A stretch of 60,950 nucleotides of DNA from UBA1738 sp045655325 (GTDB lineage Bacteria > Bacillota > Clostridia > UBA1381): contig JAZOOY010000036.1 of assembly GCA_045655325.1 (NCBI GenBank), positions 1 to 60,950 of the forward strand, read 5' to 3'. Each line of letters opens with the position of its first letter. Position 1 is the first letter of the stretch. This document shows positions 53,853-60,950 of this stretch, in pieces. A program made the translations under genes and the position numbers. Below the pieces are notes generated by a model. That model saw nothing but the letters and a program-made list of their open reading frames with translations. It searched no databases and was not told where the DNA came from.

Positions 53853-54788
53853 ATGTTATCTGTAATTATTCCTGCATATAACGAAGAGAAATGCATTAAG
53901 CGTGCATATGCTGTAATACAATCTTTACTGTCTGAAAACGATATAGAAGGCGAATTTATCTTTGTGGATGACGGCTCACAGGATCAGACATATAGAGTAA
54001 TAAACGAACTTTCCCAGGAAACAGAAAATATTATAGGACTTCATTTTTCGAGGAATTTTGGAAAAGAGTCAGCAATATCTGCAGGCCTATCTGCCGCAGG
54101 CGGTGACTGTGCCGTTGTGATTGATGCAGACCTACAGCATCCGCCGGAGAAGATAATCGAGATGTATCGTTTGTGGGAACAGGGATACGAGATTGTTGAA
54201 GGAATTAAAAATGAACGCGGCCGGGAAAAGATGATGCACAGCTTTGGTGCAAAGTTCTTTTATAAGGTTATCAGCAGTATGGCAGGGTTTGATATGGCGA
54301 ATTCTTCCGACTTCAAACTTTTAGACAGAAAGGTGATTGACGTTATAAACAAAATGCCGGAAAGAGGATTTTTCAGGGCAATTTCCTATTGGGTTGGTTA
54401 CAACAAAGCAACGGTTGAATATGATGTAAAAGAACGTGTTGATGGTGAGTCAAAATGGTCAACTATTGGGCTTATCAAGTATGCGGTTTCAAACATTTCA
54501 TCCTTCTCAACAGCTCCGATGCAAACCGTAACAGTGCTTGGATTTGTAATGCTCATAATATCGATTATATTCGGTATTTGGGCGCTTATTGATAAAATAG
54601 TGGGAAGAGCATTAGAAGGTATGACAACCGTTATAATCATAACGATTTTCATAGGAAGTATAATTATGATAAGCCTTGGAATCATAGGCTATTACATAGC
54701 ACGTATTTATGAAGAAATTAAAGGCAGGCCAAAGTACATAATATCTTCAACCACAAAAAGTGCAAAGAAAAAAATAACTAGCATCTAA
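53853..54788 (+). CDS. GtrB/DPM1-like undecaprenyl-phosphate glycosyltransferase
   Basis: A 311-residue GT2 enzyme with a cytoplasmic catalytic domain (SVIIPAYNEEKC, VDDGSQDQT, the DADLQHPPE box) and two C-terminal membrane segments (about 225-250 and 258-285), the layout of GtrB/YkcC-type polyprenyl-phosphate sugar transferases. It probably makes undecaprenyl-phosphate-glucose for the GtrII-like enzyme at 38016. ATG 53853 is preferred; the in-frame GTG at 53844 lies on the AAGGTGG ribosome site. Confidence 0.88.
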   Translation: MLSVIIPAYNEEKCIKRAYAVIQSLLSENDIEGEFIFVDDGSQDQTYRVINELSQETENIIGLHFSRNFGKESAISAGLSAAGGDCAVVIDADLQHPPEKIIEMYRLWEQGYEIVEGIKNERGREKMMHSFGAKFFYKVISSMAGFDMANSSDFKLLDRKVIDVINKMPERGFFRAISYWVGYNKATVEYDVKERVDGESKWSTIGLIKYAVSNISSFSTAPMQTVTVLGFVMLIISIIFGIWALIDKIVGRALEGMTTVIIITIFIGSIIMISLGIIGYYIARIYEEIKGRPKYIISSTTKSAKKKITSI

Positions 54789-54835
54789 GTGTTGACATTA
54801 CATAAGAAAAGTCAAATAAGGAGGCAGGGTTTAAA

Positions 54836-55768
54836 ATGGAGAATTGGGTGGTTATCCTAGCGATAACTGTGTTGATTGCAGAAGTCATTTTTGCTGTTGT
54901 TTTACTTATTCGTGCGAAGCGAATGGGCAAGCAAAATAAAATAGAGAAGCTTGCTGAAGTGCAGAGTAAAATTAATAATCACGAAGTTCAAGCTCAAGAA
55001 AGAGCGGAAGCCGGTGCGAGCATTTTGAATGGTCTTGAAAACAATGAATTTAAGATGTATCTTCAATTTGTTGTGGACAATAAAACAAAAAATATTGTTT
55101 CAGCAGAAGCTCTGTCAAGATGGGAAAATGAAGAAAAAGGCATTGTAGGACCGGGGAACTATATTGGACATATGGAAACGACAGGGCTTATCAGCCAGCA
55201 CGACTTTTATATGTTTGAGCTTGCCTGTCGACAGCTTGAAAAGTGGAGTAATACAGAGTATAAAGACATTGCAATTTCCTGTAATTTCACAAGAATAACA
55301 CTTTCAGAAGAAAGCTTTATTGACAGGATTATAAAGATTCTGGGCAGTTATAAATTTGACAGAACAAAGCTGTCTATCGAGATAACGGAAGACGCTATTG
55401 AAAAGAACAGAGAGATTGTAACGAAAAACCTAAAGAAATGCAAAGAACTTGGATTTAACATTTACCTTGACGATTTGGGAAGCGGATACACATCTCTTTC
55501 CAATCTTTGCGATTATCCGATTGATGTTGTTAAAATTGACCGTGATATTCTGCTTAAAACTGATACAAAACGAGGTAAGGATTTGTTTTCAGGAATAATC
55601 GCACTTGCGCATAGCCTGAATATGTCTATTATTTGTGAAGGTGTAGAAACCGAAGAACAAAATGCATTGGTAACAGACTCGGATTGCGACTGTATCCAAG
55701 GATGGTACTACTCAAAAGCAGTTCCGTTAGAAACTTGCGAGACTTTTATAGAAAATTACAATTCATAA
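54836..55768 (+). CDS. Membrane-anchored EAL c-di-GMP phosphodiesterase
   Basis: A 310-residue protein with one N-terminal membrane segment (about 5-26), a short charged linker, and an EAL domain (about 60-305) with no GGDEF part. All catalytic residues are present: AEALSRW, CNFTRITL, IEITEDA, LDDLGSGYTS, VKIDRD, CEGVETEEQ and IQGWYYSK. It should hydrolyse c-di-GMP. AAGGAGG precedes the start. It is the last gene of the locus and is followed by a strong terminator. Confidence 0.93.
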   Translation: MENWVVILAITVLIAEVIFAVVLLIRAKRMGKQNKIEKLAEVQSKINNHEVQAQERAEAGASILNGLENNEFKMYLQFVVDNKTKNIVSAEALSRWENEEKGIVGPGNYIGHMETTGLISQHDFYMFELACRQLEKWSNTEYKDIAISCNFTRITLSEESFIDRIIKILGSYKFDRTKLSIEITEDAIEKNREIVTKNLKKCKELGFNIYLDDLGSGYTSLSNLCDYPIDVVKIDRDILLKTDTKRGKDLFSGIIALAHSLNMSIICEGVETEEQNALVTDSDCDCIQGWYYSKAVPLETCETFIENYNS

Positions 55769-55772
55769 TGAT

Positions 55773-55800
55773 AAAAAAGCACCAATCAGGGTGCTTTTTT
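55773..55800. terminator. Terminator of the exopolysaccharide locus
   Basis: AAAAAAGCACC and GGTGCTTTTTT pair around AATCAG, with flanking A and T runs. It closes the roughly 23-kb polysaccharide transcription unit. Confidence 0.93.
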
Positions 55801-56110
55801 ATGTTTAAAATAAAAGTGCAAAGTGTTTTTGGAGAACCGCTTTTGAAGTTATTTTAATTAGCTGTGCAAAAGTGGGAATCAATCTAAAAAAGCGTGTCAC
55901 AAAAGCCCACTATTTACGGGGTTTTTGCTAAAAAAATAACAACCCAATGTTTTCTTGTTTTTGCCTTTCAATCATTGACTTTTGGCGTATAAAGTAGTAA
56001 AATTACTATATATAATGGGATTATTGTATATAAATCTCGAATTAAGTAAAAAATTAACAATTTACCCAAATAAAATATTATAGCAACACAAAAAGAAAGG
56101 CTGTGACAAA
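55801..56110 (+). other. Intergenic region upstream of the cohesin-SLH gene
   Basis: About 310 AT-rich bases. It holds one weak hairpin around 55901-55927 (AAAGCCC/GGGTTTT) and the promoter at 55975-56003, then a leader of roughly 100 bases. No open reading frame or known RNA element is seen. Confidence 0.5.
55975..56003 (+). promoter_or_regulatory. Promoter of the cohesin-SLH/protease genes
   Basis: TTGACT (55975-55980), 17-base spacer, TAAAAT (55998-56003). A perfect TATAAT at 56011-56016 just downstream could be a second -10 box. The leader would be about 100 bases. Confidence 0.65.
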
Positions 56111-57229
56111 ATGAAGAAATTTACTGGGTTTATTTTACTAATATGTTGTTTTACAATGTTATGTTGTCCGTGTTTGGCGGAGACGTTGCCACCAAATTTT
56201 AACGTGGCGCTGACAACGGATAGCGTCAAGGTGGATGGCGAAGTATATTTGCTTGTAAACCTTGAAGACAACGTAGGGTTTAGCGCGACGCAATTTTGTA
56301 TTACATACGATGTGGGAAAATTAACGCTTGAAGATGCAACACTAGGTGAGCTTATCCCAAGCGATGCCATCAATTCAATAAATACTGATATAATTGGCGA
56401 AATAAACTTTTCCGCAATATCTCTTCAGGAGATTACAGAAGACGGAACAGTTTTGGTTTCAAAATTCAAGGCAAAAGAAGCGGGAACGGCAAAGTTTGAT
56501 TTCAAGCTTTTAGCCTATGCCGATGGTAATGGCACAAGCCTGAACTCCACCGATAACGATGCAGAACTCACCATCACATCGGGAAGCACAGGCGGAGCAC
56601 TGATATCACCGAGTGGCGGAGGTTCAGGCGGAGGCGGTAAAGCGGAGGAAACCGAAAAACCGACAGAACTACCAACCGAACCTGAAAATGATAATAAACC
56701 CGCTTTTACGGATGTAGCAAAAACCCATTGGGCATACACCCAGATTAACAAGGTTTGCGAATTGGGACTTTTCAGCGGAACAGCAAAGGACACATTCTCA
56801 CCAGGCACACCAATGACGAGAGCAATGTTTGTAACAGTTCTTCACAGATATGCAGGAACACCTGAATCGGAAAAAGCGGATTTTGTAGACATTGAAGATA
56901 GCTGGTACACCGATGCAGTTTCCTGGGCGGCGAATAACAACATTGTGTCGGGAACAGGCGACAATCAATTCTCACCGAATAAGAACATAACCCGTGGTGA
57001 AATCGCAAGCATACTTGCAAGATACAAAAACGGAAAGAGTACGGACATAAATTCAGTAAATAACTTTAATGATGCAAACGAAATCCCTGAATGGGGAAAA
57101 GAGTCAATCGCCTGGGCGGTTGAGCAAGGCCTTGTAATGGGTCGTGAGGGCGGATTTGTAGCATTTTCGGATAATGCCACAAGAGCAGAAGCAGCAGTTA
57201 TATTTACAAGATTTTTAAATATACAGTAA
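56111..57229 (+). CDS. Secreted cohesin-like protein with three SLH domains
   Basis: A 372-residue exported protein. A signal peptide (about 1-23, ending CLAE) is followed by a cohesin-like domain (about 28-155): VKVDGEVYLLVNLEDNVGF, FCITYDVGKLTLED, INFSAIS, VLVSKFKAKEAGTAKF, the nine-strand dockerin-binding fold pattern. A Gly-rich then Thr/Pro/Glu-rich linker (about 158-198) leads to three SLH domains (about 199-372), each with the W-A...G...F-x-P-x-x-x-x-T-R-x pattern, which bind secondary cell wall polymers. This is the layout of small cellulosome anchoring proteins. Eighteen bases separate it from the protease gene, so the pair is probably one operon. Confidence 0.83.
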   Translation: MKKFTGFILLICCFTMLCCPCLAETLPPNFNVALTTDSVKVDGEVYLLVNLEDNVGFSATQFCITYDVGKLTLEDATLGELIPSDAINSINTDIIGEINFSAISLQEITEDGTVLVSKFKAKEAGTAKFDFKLLAYADGNGTSLNSTDNDAELTITSGSTGGALISPSGGGSGGGGKAEETEKPTELPTEPENDNKPAFTDVAKTHWAYTQINKVCELGLFSGTAKDTFSPGTPMTRAMFVTVLHRYAGTPESEKADFVDIEDSWYTDAVSWAANNNIVSGTGDNQFSPNKNITRGEIASILARYKNGKSTDINSVNNFNDANEIPEWGKESIAWAVEQGLVMGREGGFVAFSDNATRAEAAVIFTRFLNIQ

Positions 57230-57246
57230 AGAAAGGGAGCAGAAAA

Positions 57247-60200
57247 ATGAAAGGTATGAAAAAATTTATTTCAATCATCCTAACTTTGGCAATGGCACTA
57301 AGCGTAGTAACAGTACCAACATTTGCCGAAGAAGCACCAGAAAAGGTAGTTACAGATAACACAATCTTAACCGAGCCTTTTGACGTAGGAAACGAAGAAG
57401 AAGTGGACGCAGGAATCTATCCTTATGACGAAAAGACAGTTCTTGTAAAACTTGCAAAAAAGGCTAACGAGCTAAACGTCAGCGGAATTGCAAGCATCGA
57501 ATATCTTTTCAAAGCAAAGGACGGATTTTGGTACACAGCAAATCTTGCTGATGGCGTAACACCAAAAACTGCAATTGAAACTTTACGAGGCGAAAAGAAA
57601 GTTCTAATTGCGGAATACAACTTCATTTACGAAACAGGTGCAACAACACTTTGCGATTCAGAAGGCGTAATAGACGACGTTAAGGGTAACGGCAAGTCAA
57701 AAGACCAGTGGCACCTTGACAGTTGTGGCTTCCAGAAAGCTTGGAAAAAGCTAAAGAACGACAAGAAAAACCCAGGCGGTGACTCAGGCGTTATCGTTGC
57801 GGTTATCGATACAGGTGTGGACTTTGACCACGAAGACCTAAAGAACAATATGTGGGTAAACGCTGGCGAAGTTCCTGGTGACGGCCGAGATAATGACGGT
57901 AACGGCTATATTGACGACTATTACGGTGTTGACATTGTTGCTAAAAAAGGCAACGGTGACGATGACCACGGTCACGGAACACACGTTGCAGGTATCATTG
58001 CAGCGGGCAATAACAACGTTGGTGTTGTTGGTCTTGCATATAACACAAAAATCATGGCAATCAAAGCAGGTCAGGCAAGCGGATATTTCCTAAATACTGA
58101 CATTTGTAAGGCTATTGACTATGCAAGAGAAAACGGCGCAGACGTAATCAATATGTCCTTCGGTTCAAATGCAACAACAATAGCTGTGCAGGACGCTTTG
58201 GAAGAAGCATACACACATAGCGTTTTAGTTGCAGCAGCAGGTAATGACGGCGCACCAAACGAAGGTTATGGCGCAGTTCCTTGCTATCCTGCGGCATACA
58301 GCTTCGTTCTTGGCGTAATGGCTGTTGATGACTTCGGCGTTGAAACATCATTCACAAACTATGACGTAAAGGCATTCAACTCAGTTGAATACGAGCTTTA
58401 TGCACCAGGTAATGCAATTACAAGTACCATTCCAAATGACAGATACGCAACCTGGAACGGAACATCAATGGCGGCGCCAATCGTTTCAGCAATGGCGGCG
58501 GTTCTAAGAAGCGTATATAACGACCCTGATATGTACCCAACAAAGTTTATCTATGGTCAGTTGGCATCAACATCTGAAAGACACGCAGTATGCTATAACC
58601 CAAGAGAACACGGACTACACAATCTTCCACAGATTGCAAATCTATACGATGCACTCACCAAGATGCCAAAACCTGATGTATCTGTAAGTGAATACACAAC
58701 CTTTGACACATCAGATATTCACGTAAACAATAACGGTGACGGAACACTTGACGCAGGCGAAGTTATTGCCCTTGGCTTTGAACTTCGTAACCGTTGGGGA
58801 ATGAGTGAAGATACAATCGTTACAATTGATGCACTATCACCTGCTGATATTCCAAATCCTTATGTGGAATTTTCAACAGACAGAAATAAGTATTTTAATA
58901 GCGCAAGCATAGATTATAAGAGCGTTGGAACATATTCAACACAGGATTGCGGTAAGGTTATTGAAGACGATTTGTGGGTAGGTTGGGAAAACCCATTCTA
59001 TTTAAGAATCCCAAAGGATACTCCAAATGACACAATCCTAAAGATTAACGTTACAGTAACTTGTAAAAATGCACTTGATAAAGACGATAAAGCAACATAT
59101 TCATCAGATGCCACAATAGAACTTGTTGTTAAAAACGGTGTTGTTCTTCCGCAGATTATTGACGAAGATATGACACTAACAAAGGATAACTATTACATTA
59201 TCCCGAACACAACTGTTATTGAAAAAGGCGTAACTGTTACAGTTACAGAAGGCACAAATATCCAGTTCTGGACAAATGATGCAACAGATGCTTATGCAGA
59301 TAGCTATACGGCAAGCCTTGTTGTAAAAGGAACACTAAACTGTGTTGGTACCGAAGAAGAACCTGTTAAGATTTTTCCAAGTGATTTAATGGGGAATTAT
59401 GTGGTAAGCATTTATGAGAGCGGAAATGGTGAAATAAATTACAATTACACCAATATCACCAATTTACATACAGAAAGCTATGGATTTACTATAGCTAAGA
59501 ATTGTGAATTCAATCAAAACTATAAGGGTTACAATATGTTGGATAGACAATTAAGTGATGGTCAGGTAACAGATACATCTGTTTATCGTCCATATATAAA
59601 AGGAATGAAAGCAATTAACTGTGCTTTTTATAAGATGGGAAACTATTCTAAAGATCATGGTTATCGCGTTCAAGTAAACTGTGAAAACTGTATTTTTGTA
59701 GACAGCCACATTGAATTTGGCTCAGGCTACACCTACGAAAACTGTGTATTCTACGGAAATAATAACTACTGGGATAGCACATCAAGTGGTGGTACCAGCA
59801 GTATGAGTGCAACTTCAAACATACTTGATAATGTTAGACTTGATAAAATTGCACATGACGAAGTTTCAGGAAAAACTTATTTGGATGTATCTGGTGGTAC
59901 TATCGATAATGAACAAAAATTAAGAATGGCTAATAAGTTTGCTGAATATCTTGGCGGTACACTTTGTATGATAGAAACACAGGAAGAACGTGAATTTCTA
60001 AAAAAGGCTGATATTTCTGGTATGCTTGGAGCCATAAGAATTGAAGACAAATTTAAATGGCTAAACGGTGAAGACTTGGGCGATTTTATAGATACAAGAA
60101 ATATCCCATCATATTTATTATTATTATATAATGGTAGATATGATGAGGTTAGTGGCGGTAGTTGGGGACGTTACATCATCGAAATCCCTGACGGAATTCA

Positions 60201-60950
60201 CGTTGAAGAACTATCTCTATTAAAAGACAGAGTTGCAGTTGATACATCAGTTACATATCAGCTTGCGCCTGTTATTTATCCATCAACAGCAAGTGACCAT
60301 AAGCTTTTATACTTCTCATCAAATGAAGCAGTTGCAACTGTTGATAAAAACGGACTTGTAACACCTATCGGAACAGGCGTTGCAACAATCTATGTATTTT
60401 CAGAAGATATGCAGGTTTCTACTTCAATGGAAATTGAAGTAAAGGACGAAGTTTTGGCAACTTCAATTAAAGTTCCTGAAACAATGCAGATTAATATTGG
60501 TGAGCAGGCAAGCCTAAACGCTGTTGTTAAGCCTGCAAACACAACAAAGCATACTTCATATTCATCAAGCGATGAAGAAATTGCAACAGTAAATAACGAT
60601 GGAGTTATCACAGCAGTTTCAAAGGGTACAGCAGTTATCACAACTTCTGTTTCAAACGGCGGAGAAGTTATATCAGCCGAAACTGTAGTTTCAGTTGTAG
60701 TTCCTGCAGAAAAGATTGAATTTGAGCAGGAAATGATTTATATGGCACCTGACGAAACAAAGGAAGTTATGCCAATCATAACACCAGCGAATGCAACAAA
60801 TCAGAACCTTATCTGGGATTCATCAAACCCTGAAGTTTGCTACGTAAACGAAAACGGTGAGCTTGTTGGTGTAGCAGACGGTATTGCAACACTTAAGGCA
60901 ACTATTGAAAATACTGAACTTTCTGCATACATAACAGTTTGCGTATCAGA
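57247..60950 (+). CDS. Large secreted subtilisin-family protease with beta-helix, lectin-like and Ig-like regions (3' end cut)
   Basis: The frame from ATG 57247 is open to the window end (1,234 codons). Signal peptide about 1-28 ending TFA. A prodomain-like region (about 29-145) precedes an S8 catalytic domain (about 150-450) with Asp188 in VIDTGVD, His243 in HGHGTHVAG, Asn333 in AAAGND and Ser407 in NGTSMAAP, all intact. A domain with NNGDGTLDAGE (about 497) is followed by a beta-helix-like stretch rich in NCAFY/NCIFV/NCVFY repeats (about 640-850), a C-type-lectin-like region (about 875-985, with LGGTLCMIETQEE and WLNGEDLG), and three BIG2 Ig-like repeats from about 990. Behind GGGAG. Surface anchoring or a dockerin could lie past the cut. 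Confidence 0.93.
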   Translation, partial: MKGMKKFISIILTLAMALSVVTVPTFAEEAPEKVVTDNTILTEPFDVGNEEEVDAGIYPYDEKTVLVKLAKKANELNVSGIASIEYLFKAKDGFWYTANLADGVTPKTAIETLRGEKKVLIAEYNFIYETGATTLCDSEGVIDDVKGNGKSKDQWHLDSCGFQKAWKKLKNDKKNPGGDSGVIVAVIDTGVDFDHEDLKNNMWVNAGEVPGDGRDNDGNGYIDDYYGVDIVAKKGNGDDDHGHGTHVAGIIAAGNNNVGVVGLAYNTKIMAIKAGQASGYFLNTDICKAIDYARENGADVINMSFGSNATTIAVQDALEEAYTHSVLVAAAGNDGAPNEGYGAVPCYPAAYSFVLGVMAVDDFGVETSFTNYDVKAFNSVEYELYAPGNAITSTIPNDRYATWNGTSMAAPIVSAMAAVLRSVYNDPDMYPTKFIYGQLASTSERHAVCYNPREHGLHNLPQIANLYDALTKMPKPDVSVSEYTTFDTSDIHVNNNGDGTLDAGEVIALGFELRNRWGMSEDTIVTIDALSPADIPNPYVEFSTDRNKYFNSASIDYKSVGTYSTQDCGKVIEDDLWVGWENPFYLRIPKDTPNDTILKINVTVTCKNALDKDDKATYSSDATIELVVKNGVVLPQIIDEDMTLTKDNYYIIPNTTVIEKGVTVTVTEGTNIQFWTNDATDAYADSYTASLVVKGTLNCVGTEEEPVKIFPSDLMGNYVVSIYESGNGEINYNYTNITNLHTESYGFTIAKNCEFNQNYKGYNMLDRQLSDGQVTDTSVYRPYIKGMKAINCAFYKMGNYSKDHGYRVQVNCENCIFVDSHIEFGSGYTYENCVFYGNNNYWDSTSSGGTSSMSATSNILDNVRLDKIAHDEVSGKTYLDVSGGTIDNEQKLRMANKFAEYLGGTLCMIETQEEREFLKKADISGMLGAIRIEDKFKWLNGEDLGDFIDTRNIPSYLLLLYNGRYDEVSGGSWGRYIIEIPDGIHVEELSLLKDRVAVDTSVTYQLAPVIYPSTASDHKLLYFSSNEAVATVDKNGLVTPIGTGVATIYVFSEDMQVSTSMEIEVKDEVLATSIKVPETMQINIGEQASLNAVVKPANTTKHTSYSSSDEEIATVNNDGVITAVSKGTAVITTSVSNGGEVISAETVVSVVVPAEKIEFEQEMIYMAPDETKEVMPIITPANATNQNLIWDSSNPEVCYVNENGELVGVADGIATLKATIENTELSAYITVCVS

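Noticed and set aside
54792..54820. An internal promoter before the last EAL gene
   Set aside because: TTGACA is perfect, but the -10 at 17-base spacing reads AATAAG, which is too far from consensus.
57878..58093. A 71-codon open frame on the plus strand
   Set aside because: It is a shifted frame inside the protease gene with Thr-rich composition and no start signal.
1..60950. CRISPR arrays, tRNA, rRNA or insertion sequences
   Set aside because: No regularly spaced direct repeats, tRNA-like folds, rRNA segments or transposase frames were recognised; sensitive searches were not possible.

Overview
The window reads as chromosome of an anaerobic, moderately AT-rich member of the Firmicutes, most likely class Clostridia and possibly the Oscillospiria-type gut lineages. 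The pointers are a Clostridia-style IspH-ribosomal S1 fusion, a PASTA-type PrkC kinase with its PP2C partner, SLH-anchored surface proteins, frequent TTG/GTG starts behind GGAGG sites, and GTAGGG/CCCTAC-bounded intergenic repeats. No tRNA, rRNA, CRISPR or insertion sequence was recognised, and genus cannot be fixed from sequence alone.

Region 1 (1-25.2 kb) is a dense, all-plus-strand housekeeping block: probable rpoZ tail, priA, def, fmt, a YugP-type membrane protease, rsmB, rlmN, the PrpC/PrkC signalling pair, rsgA, rpe, thiN, a NifS-type cysteine desulfurase with a rhodanese-less ThiI, recA, HPr, uvrC, pgeF, an orphan peptide-binding lipoprotein with an RpiR regulator, a HI0933-like flavoprotein, cmk, plsC and ispH-rpsA. 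Many genes overlap by 1-14 bases, which suggests translational coupling. recA and HPr have clear sigma-A-like promoters.

Region 2 (25.2-32.3 kb) starts with two palindromic repeats, then a secreted leucine-rich-repeat protein ending in a dockerin. Convergent to it is a DacA-family protein that has lost its catalytic Ser and Lys. Divergent from that is a ComEA-like/response regulator/histidine kinase/GerMN operon closed by a strong terminator.

Region 3 (32.7-55.8 kb) is an exopolysaccharide locus with unusually heavy cyclic-di-GMP content. It opens with its own extended -10 promoter and a Cache-GAF-GGDEF diguanylate cyclase. Then come an acetyltransferase, a Wzx-like flippase, several glycosyltransferases, a GtrII-like membrane glucosyltransferase, a ChbG-like deacetylase, the initiating sugar-phosphate transferase, a membrane metallophosphoesterase, two Wzz-like proteins (one fused to a degenerate GGDEF domain), a Wzy-like polymerase, a GtrB-like transferase and two EAL phosphodiesterases. 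The layout implies that second-messenger synthesis, breakdown and probably sensing are built into one polysaccharide assembly line.

Region 4 (55.8-60.95 kb) holds a secreted cohesin-like protein with three SLH domains, followed by a very large secreted subtilisin-like protease with beta-helix-like, C-type-lectin-like and bacterial Ig-like regions, cut by the window end. With the dockerin-LRR protein of region 2, the cohesin-SLH protein suggests a small non-enzymatic or protease-linked cellulosome-like surface assembly. The two best candidates for an undescribed system are that surface assembly and the c-di-GMP-wired polysaccharide locus with its Wzz-GGDEF fusion.
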